A stretch of 64,000 nt of DNA, taken from the NCBI GenBank assembly GCA_035048495.1, contig CM068540.1:10958829-11022828 (forward strand), written 5' to 3'. Source of the DNA: Euptelea pleiosperma (Eukaryota > Streptophyta > Magnoliopsida > Ranunculales > Eupteleaceae). Shown one piece after another: positions 34,670-46,103 of this stretch; the first letter of the stretch is position 1, and the number at the start of each line of letters is the position of its first letter. The notes beneath the pieces are model-generated. The model was not told the origin of the DNA. It saw nothing but the letters and a program-made list of their open reading frames with translations, and did not search any database. Both the position numbers and the translations under genes were made by a program.

Positions 34670-36502
34670 CTATCCTATCCCTTGTCTAGGTATACCTGTG
34701 TAGAACAGGTCTTTCTCAGTGTAGACTGAGAGAAGGGCATTGAGCTCTCTGAGCAGACCGGCAAAAGTACGGAGTTGATCTGGGAGGGATCGAATCTTCT
34801 CAGTAAAGATTGAGAGGAGAGTAGGAGTGGTTTCTCTGAGCAGACCCGCAAAAACATTTAGTTCAGTGGGGAGGGATAGAAGCTTCTCAGTAAAGACTGA
34901 GAGGGGAGTAGTAGTGGGTTCTCTGACCGTGGTTAGCAGAGCCGCAAACTCATTGAGTTTTACGGGAATGTATCTGAATGGAGCAGACTCCTGCAGATCA
35001 GTAATACCAGAAGTATTGGACTTCGAGATGAAGTCAAACTCACAGTGTTCATGACACTTGGATAATATATCTTCGGGAGAGTCCTGAATTAGACTCTCTA
35101 CGGCGCACGGGTCATCGATAATATCGATGTGGGGTGACGGATGAAAACTGTTGACCTCTTTCTCGATGTTTCCTAATGTGATAGGGATGTTCCAATCCCT
35201 GCACTCAATATGTTCCTCCTGGGTGGGGATCGGTAGGTCCAGGATAGCGGGAGGCCCATTTTCTAGACACGGCTCTACGGTGGGAATGTCTGCAACCAGT
35301 GCAGAGGTAGAATCATCAGAGATAGAGATGGAACTGAGTTCCTCTGTGCTCGGTCTAGAAGTTGGTGCTGTTAAGGGCACCATAGATGGAGACACGGGTT
35401 CATCACTATTATTGCACAATCCAAGGGAGGTGGGGAGGAACGGTAGATCTATGACAGCAGGGATCCTACGATCGAGACAAAACTCAGTGTCATGATGATC
35501 ATCTTCAGGGTCCAGGTTAGAAGCAGCAGTGGGAGAGTGAGAAATAGGTTGCTCTGAGGTAGGTTCAGGATGTGGTGCTTTTAAAGGCACCGAAGAAGGA
35601 AACACTGGCTCCTCAATAGTCTGGCTCGATCTAGGGGTGGGTACAACTTCTATTTCTTCCTCACAATGGTGGTACTGGTTCCAATTGTGCGGCTCCTCAT
35701 TATAGACAGTGGCCATATCATTCTCCTCAGGATAGGCTATTGGTGGACTAGTGAAGTTGACTTCTGCTCTCTCATTTTCTAATTGAACTAGACGTTGCTC
35801 GAAGCTCTCCATAGATTGCTGTTGTTGGTGCTCTAGCTGGGCAATGTATTTAGAGAGAAGGTCCTCTAGACCAGGGTTAGTAGCCAACGGAGGTAGTTCA
35901 ACCAAGGGGAGCTGAGGTTCCACCTCTTGGTTGTAGTCTGACTGGGTATGAAAGTTGTAAGGCAAAGTGGAGTCTGGGACTAGTTGCTGACTCTGAAAAT
36001 CCTGGGGGGCCCACTGTTGATCAGAATAGTCATTCTGTGGATATGACGGGTACTGGGATTGCGAGTATTGCCAGTCATACTCTCCATTGGGTTGATGGAA
36101 CCCGGAAGGATAATTATCCTGCGGCAGTTGTTGCGGGAGGGCAGACTGTTCCCAGCCAAAGTTATGGTGACTCCTATTATCCTGATAATAAGTGTTGTCA
36201 TAGGATGTCTGCATTGGAGATGGAAAGGTACAGACATCTTGCTGGATAGGAGGGTAATATCCTACAGACTGGGAATGGTACACAGGTTGCTGGACTGCGG
36301 CACGAAGGGCAGAGACTGAATTTTTAAGCTCTTGGAGTACAGAATTGTACTCCGGATCTCGGTGATTATCATACCCTGTAGAAGTGTGCGAGACTAGAGT
36401 ATCATGATGATACGCAGAATTGTCATACCATTGTTGAGAGTGATCACCTCGATTCTCACAGAAACTGTAGTAGGTCTCATACAGAGGCCGTTCATCTGCC
36501 AT
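34670..36502 (-). CDS. Intact 610-aa retroelement ORF of unknown function, Tyr/Gln/Ser-rich
   Basis: The only long, complex, intact reading frame in the window, running from ATG at 36502 to TAG at 34670-34672. Residues 1-190 are rich in Tyr, Gln, Asn, Ser and Pro with repeated YPxYPQ-like and QxQ words. Residues about 211-249 form a likely coiled coil (GLEDLLSKYIAQLEHQQQQ and onward). Residues 250-515 are acidic and Pro/Ser-rich with a repeated PAxxDLPxxP motif. Residues about 515-605 contain three imperfect repeats of LxxFAxLL followed by LSxFTEK. There is no zinc knuckle, protease or polymerase motif. HHNFGW (112-117) followed by GLEDLL and a coil loosely recalls the Gln-rich C-terminal tail of Athila/Tat-type Gag proteins, so it may be a relic of Gag kept for RNA binding or particle assembly. 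That is inference; function unknown. The plus-strand sister copy has lost almost all of it. Confidence 0.75.
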   Translation of the reverse strand: MADERPLYETYYSFCENRGDHSQQWYDNSAYHHDTLVSHTSTGYDNHRDPEYNSVLQELKNSVSALRAAVQQPVYHSQSVGYYPPIQQDVCTFPSPMQTSYDNTYYQDNRSHHNFGWEQSALPQQLPQDNYPSGFHQPNGEYDWQYSQSQYPSYPQNDYSDQQWAPQDFQSQQLVPDSTLPYNFHTQSDYNQEVEPQLPLVELPPLATNPGLEDLLSKYIAQLEHQQQQSMESFEQRLVQLENERAEVNFTSPPIAYPEENDMATVYNEEPHNWNQYHHCEEEIEVVPTPRSSQTIEEPVFPSSVPLKAPHPEPTSEQPISHSPTAASNLDPEDDHHDTEFCLDRRIPAVIDLPFLPTSLGLCNNSDEPVSPSMVPLTAPTSRPSTEELSSISISDDSTSALVADIPTVEPCLENGPPAILDLPIPTQEEHIECRDWNIPITLGNIEKEVNSFHPSPHIDIIDDPCAVESLIQDSPEDILSKCHEHCEFDFISKSNTSGITDLQESAPFRYIPVKLNEFAALLTTVREPTTTPLSVFTEKLLSLPTELNVFAGLLRETTPTLLSIFTEKIRSLPDQLRTFAGLLRELNALLSVYTEKDLFYTGIPRQGIG

Positions 36503-38296
36503 TAGAGGCGATAGAGGGGTGCGGTGGACTAACTCTCAGATCGAGTCAGTAAAAGGTTAGGGCAGGTCCAACTGGGCTTCTACTTGAAAAAGCAAGCCCA
36601 AGATGTGGCAAAAAGTTGCCAAAAGGAGACACTGGAGTAGTGATTCTAAATGATGCACACCAAGCACAGATAATCCTATTCTAAACAATCAGGATATATT
36701 TTAGGCATTATCTTGTTAGTTTCTGGGGTATGTAGATTATGACAGTGGGCGAACCACTGGTTTATCTTTTAGTCGCCGGACTAACTGTTTGCACTCAGAG
36801 GTTCTCACCAGGCTACACTCTTCAGAGCGAATCCTTTAGTACTAACTCTAGTCAACAACAAGGCAATCCGAAGCCTAGACAGACGTGCGGCACAATGGCT
36901 GTCTTAAGTACGTCCCAGACTAACCGGATTGGTCAAGTGTAGAAGAAGAGTATTCCCTCGGGTTAAGCTAGGGTTGGTGCGTGTTCCTAGTCCACACGCA
37001 ACTAACCGCCGAATAGTCCAAGAGGCCACGTCGAGCTCAGTGTACTTGAGTAGCAGGGACTTATGGGTGTGTTAGACAACAGGGACCCGCGCTCGTGGTC
37101 TTATTTCGATTGGATGTTAAGCGGGTTCGCTTTGCGTGGATTTTTCCTCGAACACCGGGCTAATTGGCTTTACTTCTTGATTCTTTTTAATTAAATGGAG
37201 CCTTGGGATCAAATCAGTTGGAATGATGAGGTGGGTGATGAAATCCCACCAGTTTCAATTTGGAGCTGGGTCTGCTCTCTTAGAGTTGATTGATTAACGG
37301 CCACGCCACGCAAGTCGAAGAATATGGATGCGAAAGCAAATAGACAAGCGGCAATGATGGACCCAATATGCTCTGTATCGCACTCAAGGCGAGGATAGAG
37401 ACTTACCTCCCGTGGGCCACGCCACGGGGTCTCCTCCGTGGGTTAGAGAGGGGTTTCCTAATGGGCTTGGGCCCGACTCCACCTCTTTGAGCTTTCGCTC
37501 TCTACCCACACTGGATCGTGTTCCTGCAGAAATAGTTAGATCGCACGGTCTAGGTATGTGGGATTCTATTTGGAAGATCCTTGCCTTTTTAGGGTTCACT
37601 GAACAAGCACTGAATTTAGGCAAGTTTTTGAATGAGTTTCCAAATTCGAGATGGGTTAAAATTTAGGAATTCCCAGATTGGAAAATACCTAGATTGGAAA
37701 GTTTCCCGAACTGTGGAGATCTTCCAAGAAAGATTTGATTGCGAGATCCCTTATAATTTTGGGAAATTTCCCAAAATTGAAATTCTGCTAGATTTGGGGC
37801 GTTTCCTTTTGCAGACTTTTCCAAATTCGGAAGATTTCTAAAGATAGAAATTCTTCTAAAGAGGAAACTTCTAAGAGGGGAAACCCTAATTAAGCAGAGT
37901 ATCAAGATTTTGGAATCTTTCCAAAAATCGCAAATCCTTGATTGGTGAGTTCTAAAAATCTGCAGAATATAAAACCCTAATTTTTTTTGAATTTTGATTT
38001 TTTAATTTTTTTGGTAATTTCCACTTAATCTAGGGTTTCTAAAAAACCCTAGAACAAGATCTAGCAGTTATATGGAAAGCAGTAAAATTCCTAAATTATT
38101 ACAAATTGCACTCGGCCTTCCGAGGCATTAAAAATAGTAATTTAAAAACTGCTAAAAAATCCCTAAAAACACAAAATAGAAAGTTTCCCGAAAAGGTCGG
38201 GCTGGCCAAATTGAGCAGCTTTTCGCTTCAGCAACTTTCCAATTCTGTCTTTACGTCCTTTTTCGCACTCCCGAACACCCGAGCGGCAGCGGCGCC
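36503..38296 (-). other. 1.8-kb leader between primer site and ORF
   Basis: Non-coding sequence shared with the plus-strand copy at 23701-25420. It includes the CACGCAACTAACCGCCGAA segment (about 36995-37015) and an A/T-rich zone with many TTTCC/GGAAA words (37560-38200). Only short frames are visible. Confidence 0.6.
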
Positions 38297-38297
38297 A
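38286..38297 (-). other. Primer binding site, tRNA-Asp-like with one mismatch
   Basis: On the minus strand TGGCGCCGCTGC begins 2 nt after the 5' LTR end. It differs by one base from TGGCGCCGTTGC in the composite element. Confidence 0.65.
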
Positions 38298-38299
38298 TT

Positions 38300-40060
38300 T
38301 GAAACTAGGGTATTTCCGCGTCGTTGATTACGGAAACCCTAACTTCAACACAATTTGTAATATTATCCGATTATCCTGTAAAATTCAAAGATTCTGTATA
38401 GGGATTCGTGTCGGATGTCGATCCGCACTCGGGATTAGTTGGATTAGCGCAATAATGAACATAAAATGATGGGAAATTTGCAGAGAACGTAACTCAATCA
38501 CACTTAATTCATATTTATTTAACTGAACTTGTCTCTTACAATGAAAATCAAATAAAAATAACTAAACTAGAAAGCATTAAAAGAGATTATGGTTAGAGAG
38601 AGAAGGTGAAAGAAGAGAGAGAGAAACTAGAGAGAATGAGTTCTAGAGAGAGACTAAAGAGAGAGAAAGAGGTAAGATTCTAGAGAGAGAAAATTAAAAC
38701 TACAAAATTTTTAGAGAAAGAAATGGATGGAGAGAGATATGAATTGAGAGAAAGACAACCTAGAGAGAGAAATCAAGAATAGGAGAGAGAAAATAGAGAG
38801 AGAAGGTGAGGAAAGGCCTAGAGAGAGGAAGAGAGTGAGAAGATCTAGAGAGAGAATCTAAAGAGAAGGATAAAGAATGGAGATGAAACCTACCTTGTGG
38901 TCTTACCATGAAGTGGAGATCGACCGGCAAAGAGAACCTGCCATTGGAGTGATGATGCTCCGATCATTGATGGTCAACCAAGTGGGAAGCCCAAAGAGGG
39001 TGCATGGTGTGATTCTTGTGGGCTATGGAGCCATTGCTATGGTTGGTGGGGAGGAAAAGAACGGTGATGCTTCCTTCACCGTTCGCTAACGGGGTGAAGG
39101 ACGATGATGAGCAAGGCGTTGCTGGTGTGGACAAGAGATGAAGACCGAGGTTGGAGCAGCATGGAGGAGCTTCTGTGGTACAGATAACGGCTCGAAAGGG
39201 AATCCGCAGGGTCTTTCGTGGAAGGAACCGCAAGGAAGGAAGGAGGGGTGCGAGAGTTACAGACCTGCGAGTTGCATGCTTGCCCGGCGAAATAGGGGAG
39301 GTGACGTTTGGAGGGGCAGCAGATGCTGGGATTGCTACTATAGGCGGCAGCAACGGTGGGAGGTGATGGTTGAGGCACTGCTGCAAGGCAGGCAGAGGGC
39401 AGTGAGCTGTGGAGCCGTTGCTGTGCAGGTTTGTGCCGGCTTCAATGAGGTTGCCGGACTGGTTCACCAGTCCGGCGTGGGAAGGAGCAAATGATGGAAA
39501 GGGTTGCTGGGTTTGAAGCTATGGCGTTTTAAGAAGAGAAGAAGAATGAGAAGATAAGGAGATGCAGGGGCGGTAGAGAAGAAGAAGAAAGAAGAGAAAG
39601 AAAGGGAGAGGAAGAAGGGGAGATGGACGATTTTAATGGAGTTCGCCGGAGTTGCAAGTTGCAACTCCGGCAAGAGGAAGGTACAGGCGGTGTTCTTGTG
39701 GTGCTGCCTGCAAGCACCGATGCAAAGACGAACGTGGAGGCTAGGTGAAAAAAAATAGCAACGTGGTTGCTGGTTGGTGGTGGAGGCCGGAGTTGCAGCA
39801 GCAACTCCGGTATGAACGTGAAAAGAAGAAAAAGAAGACGCAGCAGAAGAAGGAGAATAAGAAGAAGAAGAAAGGGAAGAGAGGAAGAGAAAAGAAGAGA
39901 AGGGAGAAGAAGAGGGGGAGGACCCTCACCAGCTCGCTGTGGTGAGGACGGTGGTGGCGCTCGGTTCGCCGGCCGGAGTTGCAGACCAGCAACTCCGGCA
40001 ATCAGAAAAAGAAAACGAAAAAGAAGAAGAGGAGGAGGAAGAGGAGAAAAAGAAAGAGAA

Positions 40061-40095
<35 letters not shown>

Positions 40096-40102
40096 AGAAG
40101 AA

Positions 40103-40133
<31 letters not shown>

Positions 40134-41559
40134 AAGAAGAAGAAGAAGAAGAAGACGTTCCCCTCCTCACCGGCGATGGCACGCCGGAGGAGAAGAAGAA
40201 GAAGAAAGGGAAGCGGAAGAAGAGGTGTCCGAGCGGCGGGGGAGGAAGCCGAGAGATCCCGAGGGTTTTTCAACCCTCTCCTTAAGTAGAAACCGTGGGT
40301 TTCTACACTTAGAAACTCACGGTTTCTAAAAAAAAAAAATTCATTTTTTTATTTTTTTATTATTATTTTATTTTAATTTTTATTTTTGAAAAGTGATAAG
40401 TGGGTTACGGGCTTGGGCTCGTGGGCTATTTGGCCATGACCGCCAGGCCAAAAGCTGATGCCACGTGTTGGCCAGTGGTTGGCCGAGAGATGACGCCACG
40501 AGTCGGCCAGTGGTTGGCCAATGGGAATGCTCAAAATCGTGGGCCCAGAGTGCATCGGCCATGGGCCAGAAGGTAGGTGAGAAGGATAGTGGGCCACTGG
40601 GCTCGATGGATGTGGGTTAGGGTGCATTTGGTTGCCAGGGGAGAAAAATGCATTTTTCCCCTTGAAATACCCATCAAGGAAAGATGTATTTTCCTTTCTT
40701 CGGAAATCGAGCTCTACGCTCTCAGCCACGATCAATAATCTGAGGCATTACTCTACAATTAAACCTGCCTTAGGGACTGATATTTTACACTGGAGATCGG
40801 GTGGTTGATAGGATGGATGATCGACTGATCAGTAGCATGATCGGATGGTCGGATGCATAGAATTGATAGATCACATGGCGATCTATAGAGATTCAACGGC
40901 CCGATGGAAGATCCAACGGTCAGAAAGCTAAGGGAGATGAGACAGAGCCAATGAGCAGGAGTTCTGGGGTTAAGTCAATAGATTCGAGGACCGAGAAATG
41001 AAGAGAGAGAAAATAAGGAGAGATGAGAGAGAAAATATCAGAAAAAGTATTGGCAGAGGGTCATGAACCCTGGTTTTCCATTGTTCTTCACTTGAGCTTT
41101 GCCAGTAGAGCAGGCCATCATTTGATGTGGCTTTAAATGCTTTGGTCCTTCTCTTGGTTATCAGCTCTCCCGCTCTCGTGGTTCCTTGGGCCAGCTCTTC
41201 GATCCTCTTTTTCAACCCGTATTTGGCCCATATCTTCTAGTCATAGCCTGTTGGCTCTTTAAGCTTTGATAATGGGCTTTCATGATCGATCTAGGCCCGT
41301 AAGTCTCGAGAATCATCCCATCGGGGTTTCCTGCGACAGAAGAAGCGCGTAATGAGACTTTATCAGAACGGCTTAATATCTAGACTTCCGAAAATGTGTT
41401 TAATGCATGCAAATATACCATTTCGTCCAGAAAAGTGTGTTCTACGCAACAGAAGAGACTCTTACGTAGAAAAGTAGGTGAATAGAGTATTTTACGTAGG
41501 AGAATGCAATAACGCTAAAAGGATAATTGCTTAAAATAAGCACTTTTGAGCGAATATCA
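38300..41559 (-). repeat. 5' LTR of the complete element
   Basis: 3260 bp, nearly identical to 29418-32689. The palindromes lie at 39645-39671, 39787-39810 and 39972-39999. A 167-codon frame (38964-39467, minus) is identical in both LTRs but lies in the leader and looks non-coding. Confidence 0.95.
40012..40155. repeat. (AAG)n microsatellite in the 5' LTR
   Basis: Same tract as 31130-31285, 12 bp shorter. Confidence 0.95.
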
Positions 41560-43229
41560 ACCTCTCTTTGCCCCAAAAATCCCCCACGATTTCCTCTTCT
41601 TTTGCTTCTCCTTTCTTCTTCCTTTCTTCACCTTCTTCTTCATCTTCTCCTCTTTTGTTTTCTCGCCGGAGTTGCAGAATTCCAGCCATCTGCAACTCCG
41701 TTTTTCTCCACCTTAGCTCCATCTCCTTGCCCCTGCTGGATCGCCAGCACCTCCACAAAACCCAACGGTGGGTTTTCAATCACTGCAACTTGGATTGCCG
41801 TCCCCTTCCATGTGAACAGCCACCGTCTCCTCCGGCGCTCTGCCACCACCATCATCAACTCTCCTACCGTCTTCTCCAAAGGATCCCCTCTCCTCCTCTT
41901 CTCTTCCCCCCTTCTCCTCTTTCTTTCCCATCTTCTATTTCTTCTTCATCTTCTTCCCTTCTTCTCTAGTGGACTGCAACTCGCACCGCCCTCGTCTCTA
42001 GCGCCCGCAGCACCCTGCCTCGTCGCTTGCGTGATCCCTTGCACACCGCCTGAAGCTCCACCGCTCCTTCCTCTAGCAACGCAGCACCTAACTAGCATCT
42101 TCAACCACCATTCTTCTTGCTGCTGCGTGCACGAACGCTCCTCTGCATCAAGCTCCACCACCGGTCAACGCCTCTTCCACCATGCTCACAAGCAGCATCT
42201 CCTCCTCTCCCTCTTGCTCCGTCCATGCGTGTTGCATACCCATCTCCATGGCAACCCACTAGCAGGAACACCGCCTGGTTCTCATTCCAACCACGTGCAA
42301 GTGCTGCACACTGCCCTCCTCCACGGTCGGCCACAAGAACGTGCTCCACCACGCCCTTGCAATCTATCTCTACCAGTTGGAGGCACACCTGCGATCTCCG
42401 ACCTGCAACTCCAGAACTTTCCTCTCATCATTCTTTCTAGCAGGCGGTCCCAAAAGGACTATCGCCCCTTGCTGCCATGCTACACAGGCCGGGCTTCTTC
42501 GATCGCCTTTGCTTCACGGCTTCACAATGACTACAGTTACACCGGTTATGGATTATCATCACCAACAAACACTTCTCCTAACCTTTTCTTCACTTGTCAG
42601 CTCTACTTCCACGCTTGGACAATGGGCGAACATAATCTCCATTCTCCGGCCTACCTTTGCCGGCGATCCCAATCTCTTTCATGGTAAGTTCCCAAGGGTG
42701 AGTTCTCTTTCTCTCTAGTTTCTCTCTCTTCTCATCCTTTTTCTCTCTTAAACTTCTCTTCTTCTCGTTAAATTTCTCTCTCTAGAACTTTAGTCTTTTC
42801 TCTCTAAAAACCACTCTTTTCTCTCTCTAGGTCTTAATGTCTCTCTCTAGGCATCATTCTTACCCTTTCTCTTTCTAGACTTCACCTTCTCTCTCTAGAT
42901 TTCTCTATTTTCTCTCTCTAGTTCTCTCTTTCTCTCTCTAGTTTATTCTTTTTTTTTATGCTTTATGATTTAGTTATTTTTACCTGATTGTAAGAGACAT
43001 GTTCGATTGAATGAAGTTGATTTGAATAAAAGTGTGTTCCATTCTCTGCAAATTTCCCGTCATTTTATGTTCTTGTTCGCACTAATCCGACTAATCCCGA
43101 GTGCGGATCGACATCCGACACGAATCCCTATACAAATCTATCAATTTTGCAGGATAATCGGATAAAAATTACAAATCTTGTTGATTTTAGGGTTTCCGTA
43201 ACCAACGACGCGGAAAAAACCTACTTTCA
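41560..43229 (+). mobile_element. Solo LTR C, 3' part
   Basis: Begins with the second copy of ACCTC and continues solo LTR C to its end at ACCTACTTTCA. With the 5' part it totals about 2779 bp. It holds an imperfect-loop palindrome (41667-41700: CGGAGTTGCA, 14 nt, TGCAACTCCG), eight splice-acceptor-like CTCTCTAG motifs (42705-42945) and the U5 hairpin (about 43100). ACCCT at 43230-43234 closes the duplication. Confidence 0.92.
42705..42945 (+). repeat. Array of eight pyrimidine-AG motifs
   Basis: TTTCTCTCTCTAG-type motifs recur every 20-40 bp. Each looks like a plant 3' splice site (pyrimidine tract then AG). Similar arrays occur at the same place in the other LTRs. Confidence 0.8.
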
Positions 43230-46103
43230 ACCCTCATTCTCTCTCTGCTCTCAAATCTAAATCATCTGATCCCCTCTTCCTTCGCAATCACTCGATCCTA
43301 TGACCTATCGTCTTATGATCCGTTTGATCATCCATTGTTCCATCCGATCATTCAGATCATTTGTTCGTCCACCATCTGATTGCCGATAGATCTCCATCAT
43401 CTCCATTCAGATTGATGGGATTCTCCCAACTCTCCTATCGCCACATCATTAACCCCAATCATCGATCCTACCGGTTCAATTTGCGGCCCATGTGGAATCT
43501 ACTAATGGATATCAACAGGAGGTCGTGAGTGCCTATTTCAAATACTAAAAGAAAAGATTTTTTTGAGATAAATATAAAAACACATGATTTCCAAGAATTC
43601 TTTGAAAAGGGAAGATGTTTTCAATTAACACAATTTTGAAATAGGGACGAGGCACAAGAGTAAGAGAGTATCATTTTAGAAAGAGGAAGATATTTTAAAA
43701 TGTTTTAAAGGATTTAAAAGAAAAATGTGTTGAAAATAGAAGTTTTTAATTGAAGGGTGAATAGGGCTGGACGTTTAGCTCTTTGGAGGGCAAAAACGTC
43801 TAGCCTTGTTTAAATAAAGAGATCCACGACCCCCCTTGAAAACCCTAATGGTATATAGCCTTATTGGCTGAACTGAAAAAGGGATCTCTCCCCTCCATTC
43901 CATTCCATGTCTATCACCTCCTCCTTCCATGTTTTGGGAGAGGCCGAACCAAAACCCTTAACACTCTCCCTTATCTCTCACCAAAATGGCCCCTCAACTT
44001 CTTCCATCTCTTCTTGAAGGAGTAGGGACCAACGATGTCTTCACCTTGCTGCTGCAACCCCTAGATGTTGGTTTCCCTTTTTCTATAAAGCATCACCACT
44101 GGACTACTATGCTCATAAAAGACCACTGCGAACTCCAGCAAGGAGCCTCTCCTAGCACACACCAGTAAACAATTCTTACCAGTGTTGCGTTCATGCAAAC
44201 CAGCCTGCAACCCAAGGAAACCAGCACTTAACCTCCACTGTTGCTGCCCATTCCGGCCATCAACTCCTCCACACTTTGCTCGAAAAGATGCAGGCCGCAC
44301 CACCGATCCTACAACTCCAGCTTAAACTGTGGCTACAAGCCACCGCCTCTTCAAAACTCTTCTCACATCTCTCTAAAAAAAAAAAAAAAAAAAAGAAAAA
44401 AAGAAGGAGAAGAAGGAGAAGGGAAGCTATGAGCTTCCTAGACTGGTGCACCTTCCCTCCCACTTGCAGCTCGCCGGAATTGCAACTCCAGTCACCACTC
44501 TTGCCGCCAGCCTGCAACCATGGCAGGCCGTTCACCCCTTCACCACCCCTATACCTGTGACCACCATCACGGCATGTAATAGAGCCGGCCGTTATCTCCA
44601 CTGTCCACCAGCAAGTGCCATTCTCCCTCCTCCTTCATGGTCCAGCTTGCTGCACCCTTTCCTCCGACCATTCACTCCCTTCGCGCCGCCTGCACGTGAT
44701 AACCTACAAAAAGGAGTTGCACGTTAGCAACTCAACTCATGAGCACCATCTGATCCACGCTGTTCCTCCGCCCCTGCAACAACAGCGCCTGCACGAACCA
44801 GCAAGAGCCAGTAGCATCTTCTCCAAGCTCTGCAAGACGCCACCATCTCCTGCACTTTGCACCACCATGTACCCCCCTCAACGGTGCTGCACACCATGAC
44901 CTTCAAGCACACCAGCACCATGGGTTCTTGACGGATATGCCTTCTATTAAGCCGTCCTCTCCATCAAGATCTTTTCCTGTGCAGCCTAGAAACCATCCAT
45001 CTCCAAGTGCCGTTACGTCTTCCGATTTGTCACATACAAGTGCACTTCACAGCAGTGCTCATGTGCTTCCATATTGGCCGTTCAACTCACCATACAGTGG
45101 TTGCAAGCACCTCTCCTTGCATCCCCTAACGGACTGAACATTTGCAAACACCATCCAAAATGGAGGAGTTCTCTCCCCCATCGCTATGTCTCCATCCACC
45201 GGTGGACCATCACATGGTTGCATCCTTGTTTAATCGTTCAACCTGCTCCAGCCATTTTGTTGCTGCCCTCTTGTGGATCACACCACTTCCAACCAACGGT
45301 TCAATGCGCAATACCCTCCTCTATTCGCTGTGGCACATGCTCACGTTTGGACCTGAGCGAACCCTCAATTTGGATCGATCCTCGTGGTAAGTTCCCTCTC
45401 ACTCTAATTCCCTTCTATGTTTTCTCTATCTTCTCTACATTCTCTCACTAGATCTCTCTCACATCCTCACTTTCTCTCTCTAAATTTTGATTTTACTTTC
45501 TCTCTCTAAGTTTTCTCTAGAATCCATCACTTTCTCTCTCTTAGGCTAGTGACTTTATCTCTCTACCATGAGTTTCTCTGTCTAGATTCTCTCTCTAGAG
45601 AATCCCCAGGCTGATTGACTTTTTGCACCGCCGACTCCGTTTGGTAAATGCAAAAGGGCGAGTTTTTCGCTCACCTCTACCTTGTCGGTCGATAAACGAC
45701 CGAGGTGAAAATCTCTCTCTACCTTCTTCCTCTTTCTCTAAAATCTCTTTTTACATGTTTTCTAGAATAAATTTACCGCTTTATTTATTTCTGTCATTTA
45801 TTTCATGTAGGCAACAGTTTGATTAATGCAATTTGATTTCGATGATTTTAGTATTTTCTGGATCTCACTTGGATGCATTTTTAATATCGACTCACCATTC
45901 TCATCCTTCCACATTTCTCTTGTATATTAGCCGTTATTTCATGTTCTTATTTGCGCTAATCCCTAACTCCGAGTGCAGATCGACATCCGACACGAGCCAC
46001 TATGCAAAATTACTCATTTTACAGGTTAAATGTTTCAGATCTACTACAAATGTGTTGAATTTAGGGTTTCCATAACCAAGGACGTGGAAAAACCCTACTT
46101 TCA
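43230..46103 (+). repeat. LTR 2 of the composite element, 3' part
   Basis: Resumes LTR 2 with ACCCTCATTCTC, colinear with LTR 1 from about 20806 to 23698, and ends CCCTACTTTCA at 46103. It includes an A-run (44375-44400) and CTCTCTAG arrays (45420-45600). The base substitutions against LTR 1 are far more numerous than between the LTRs of the nested element, so the composite is much older. The sequence after it (TTAGG) does not match anything before LTR 1, which fits a composite whose left boundary was lost. Confidence 0.88.

Larger units (their letters stand above)
29418..41559 (-). mobile_element. Complete young large-LTR, LARD-like retrotransposon (minus strand)
   Basis: A 12,142-bp element with two 3.27-kb LTRs (29418-32689 and 38300-41559), a 5610-bp internal region and a perfect 5-bp duplication ACCTC (29413-29417 and 41560-41564). 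On the minus strand the order is LTR, tRNA-Asp-like primer site, 1.8-kb leader, one 610-codon ORF, about 2 kb of non-coding sequence with three polypurine-like tracts, LTR. I see no protease, reverse transcriptase, RNase H or integrase motif, so it must be moved by proteins supplied in trans. The architecture fits the LARD class of non-autonomous elements (large LTRs, no pol), and the primer site points to a Ty3/gypsy helper. LTR divergence of about 0.25 percent makes it the youngest insertion here. Confidence 0.92.

Noticed and set aside
41527..42687. 386-codon plus-strand frame
   Set aside because: It crosses the junction between the minus-strand LTR (ends 41559) and solo LTR C and is low in complexity. 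It is a chance fusion frame.
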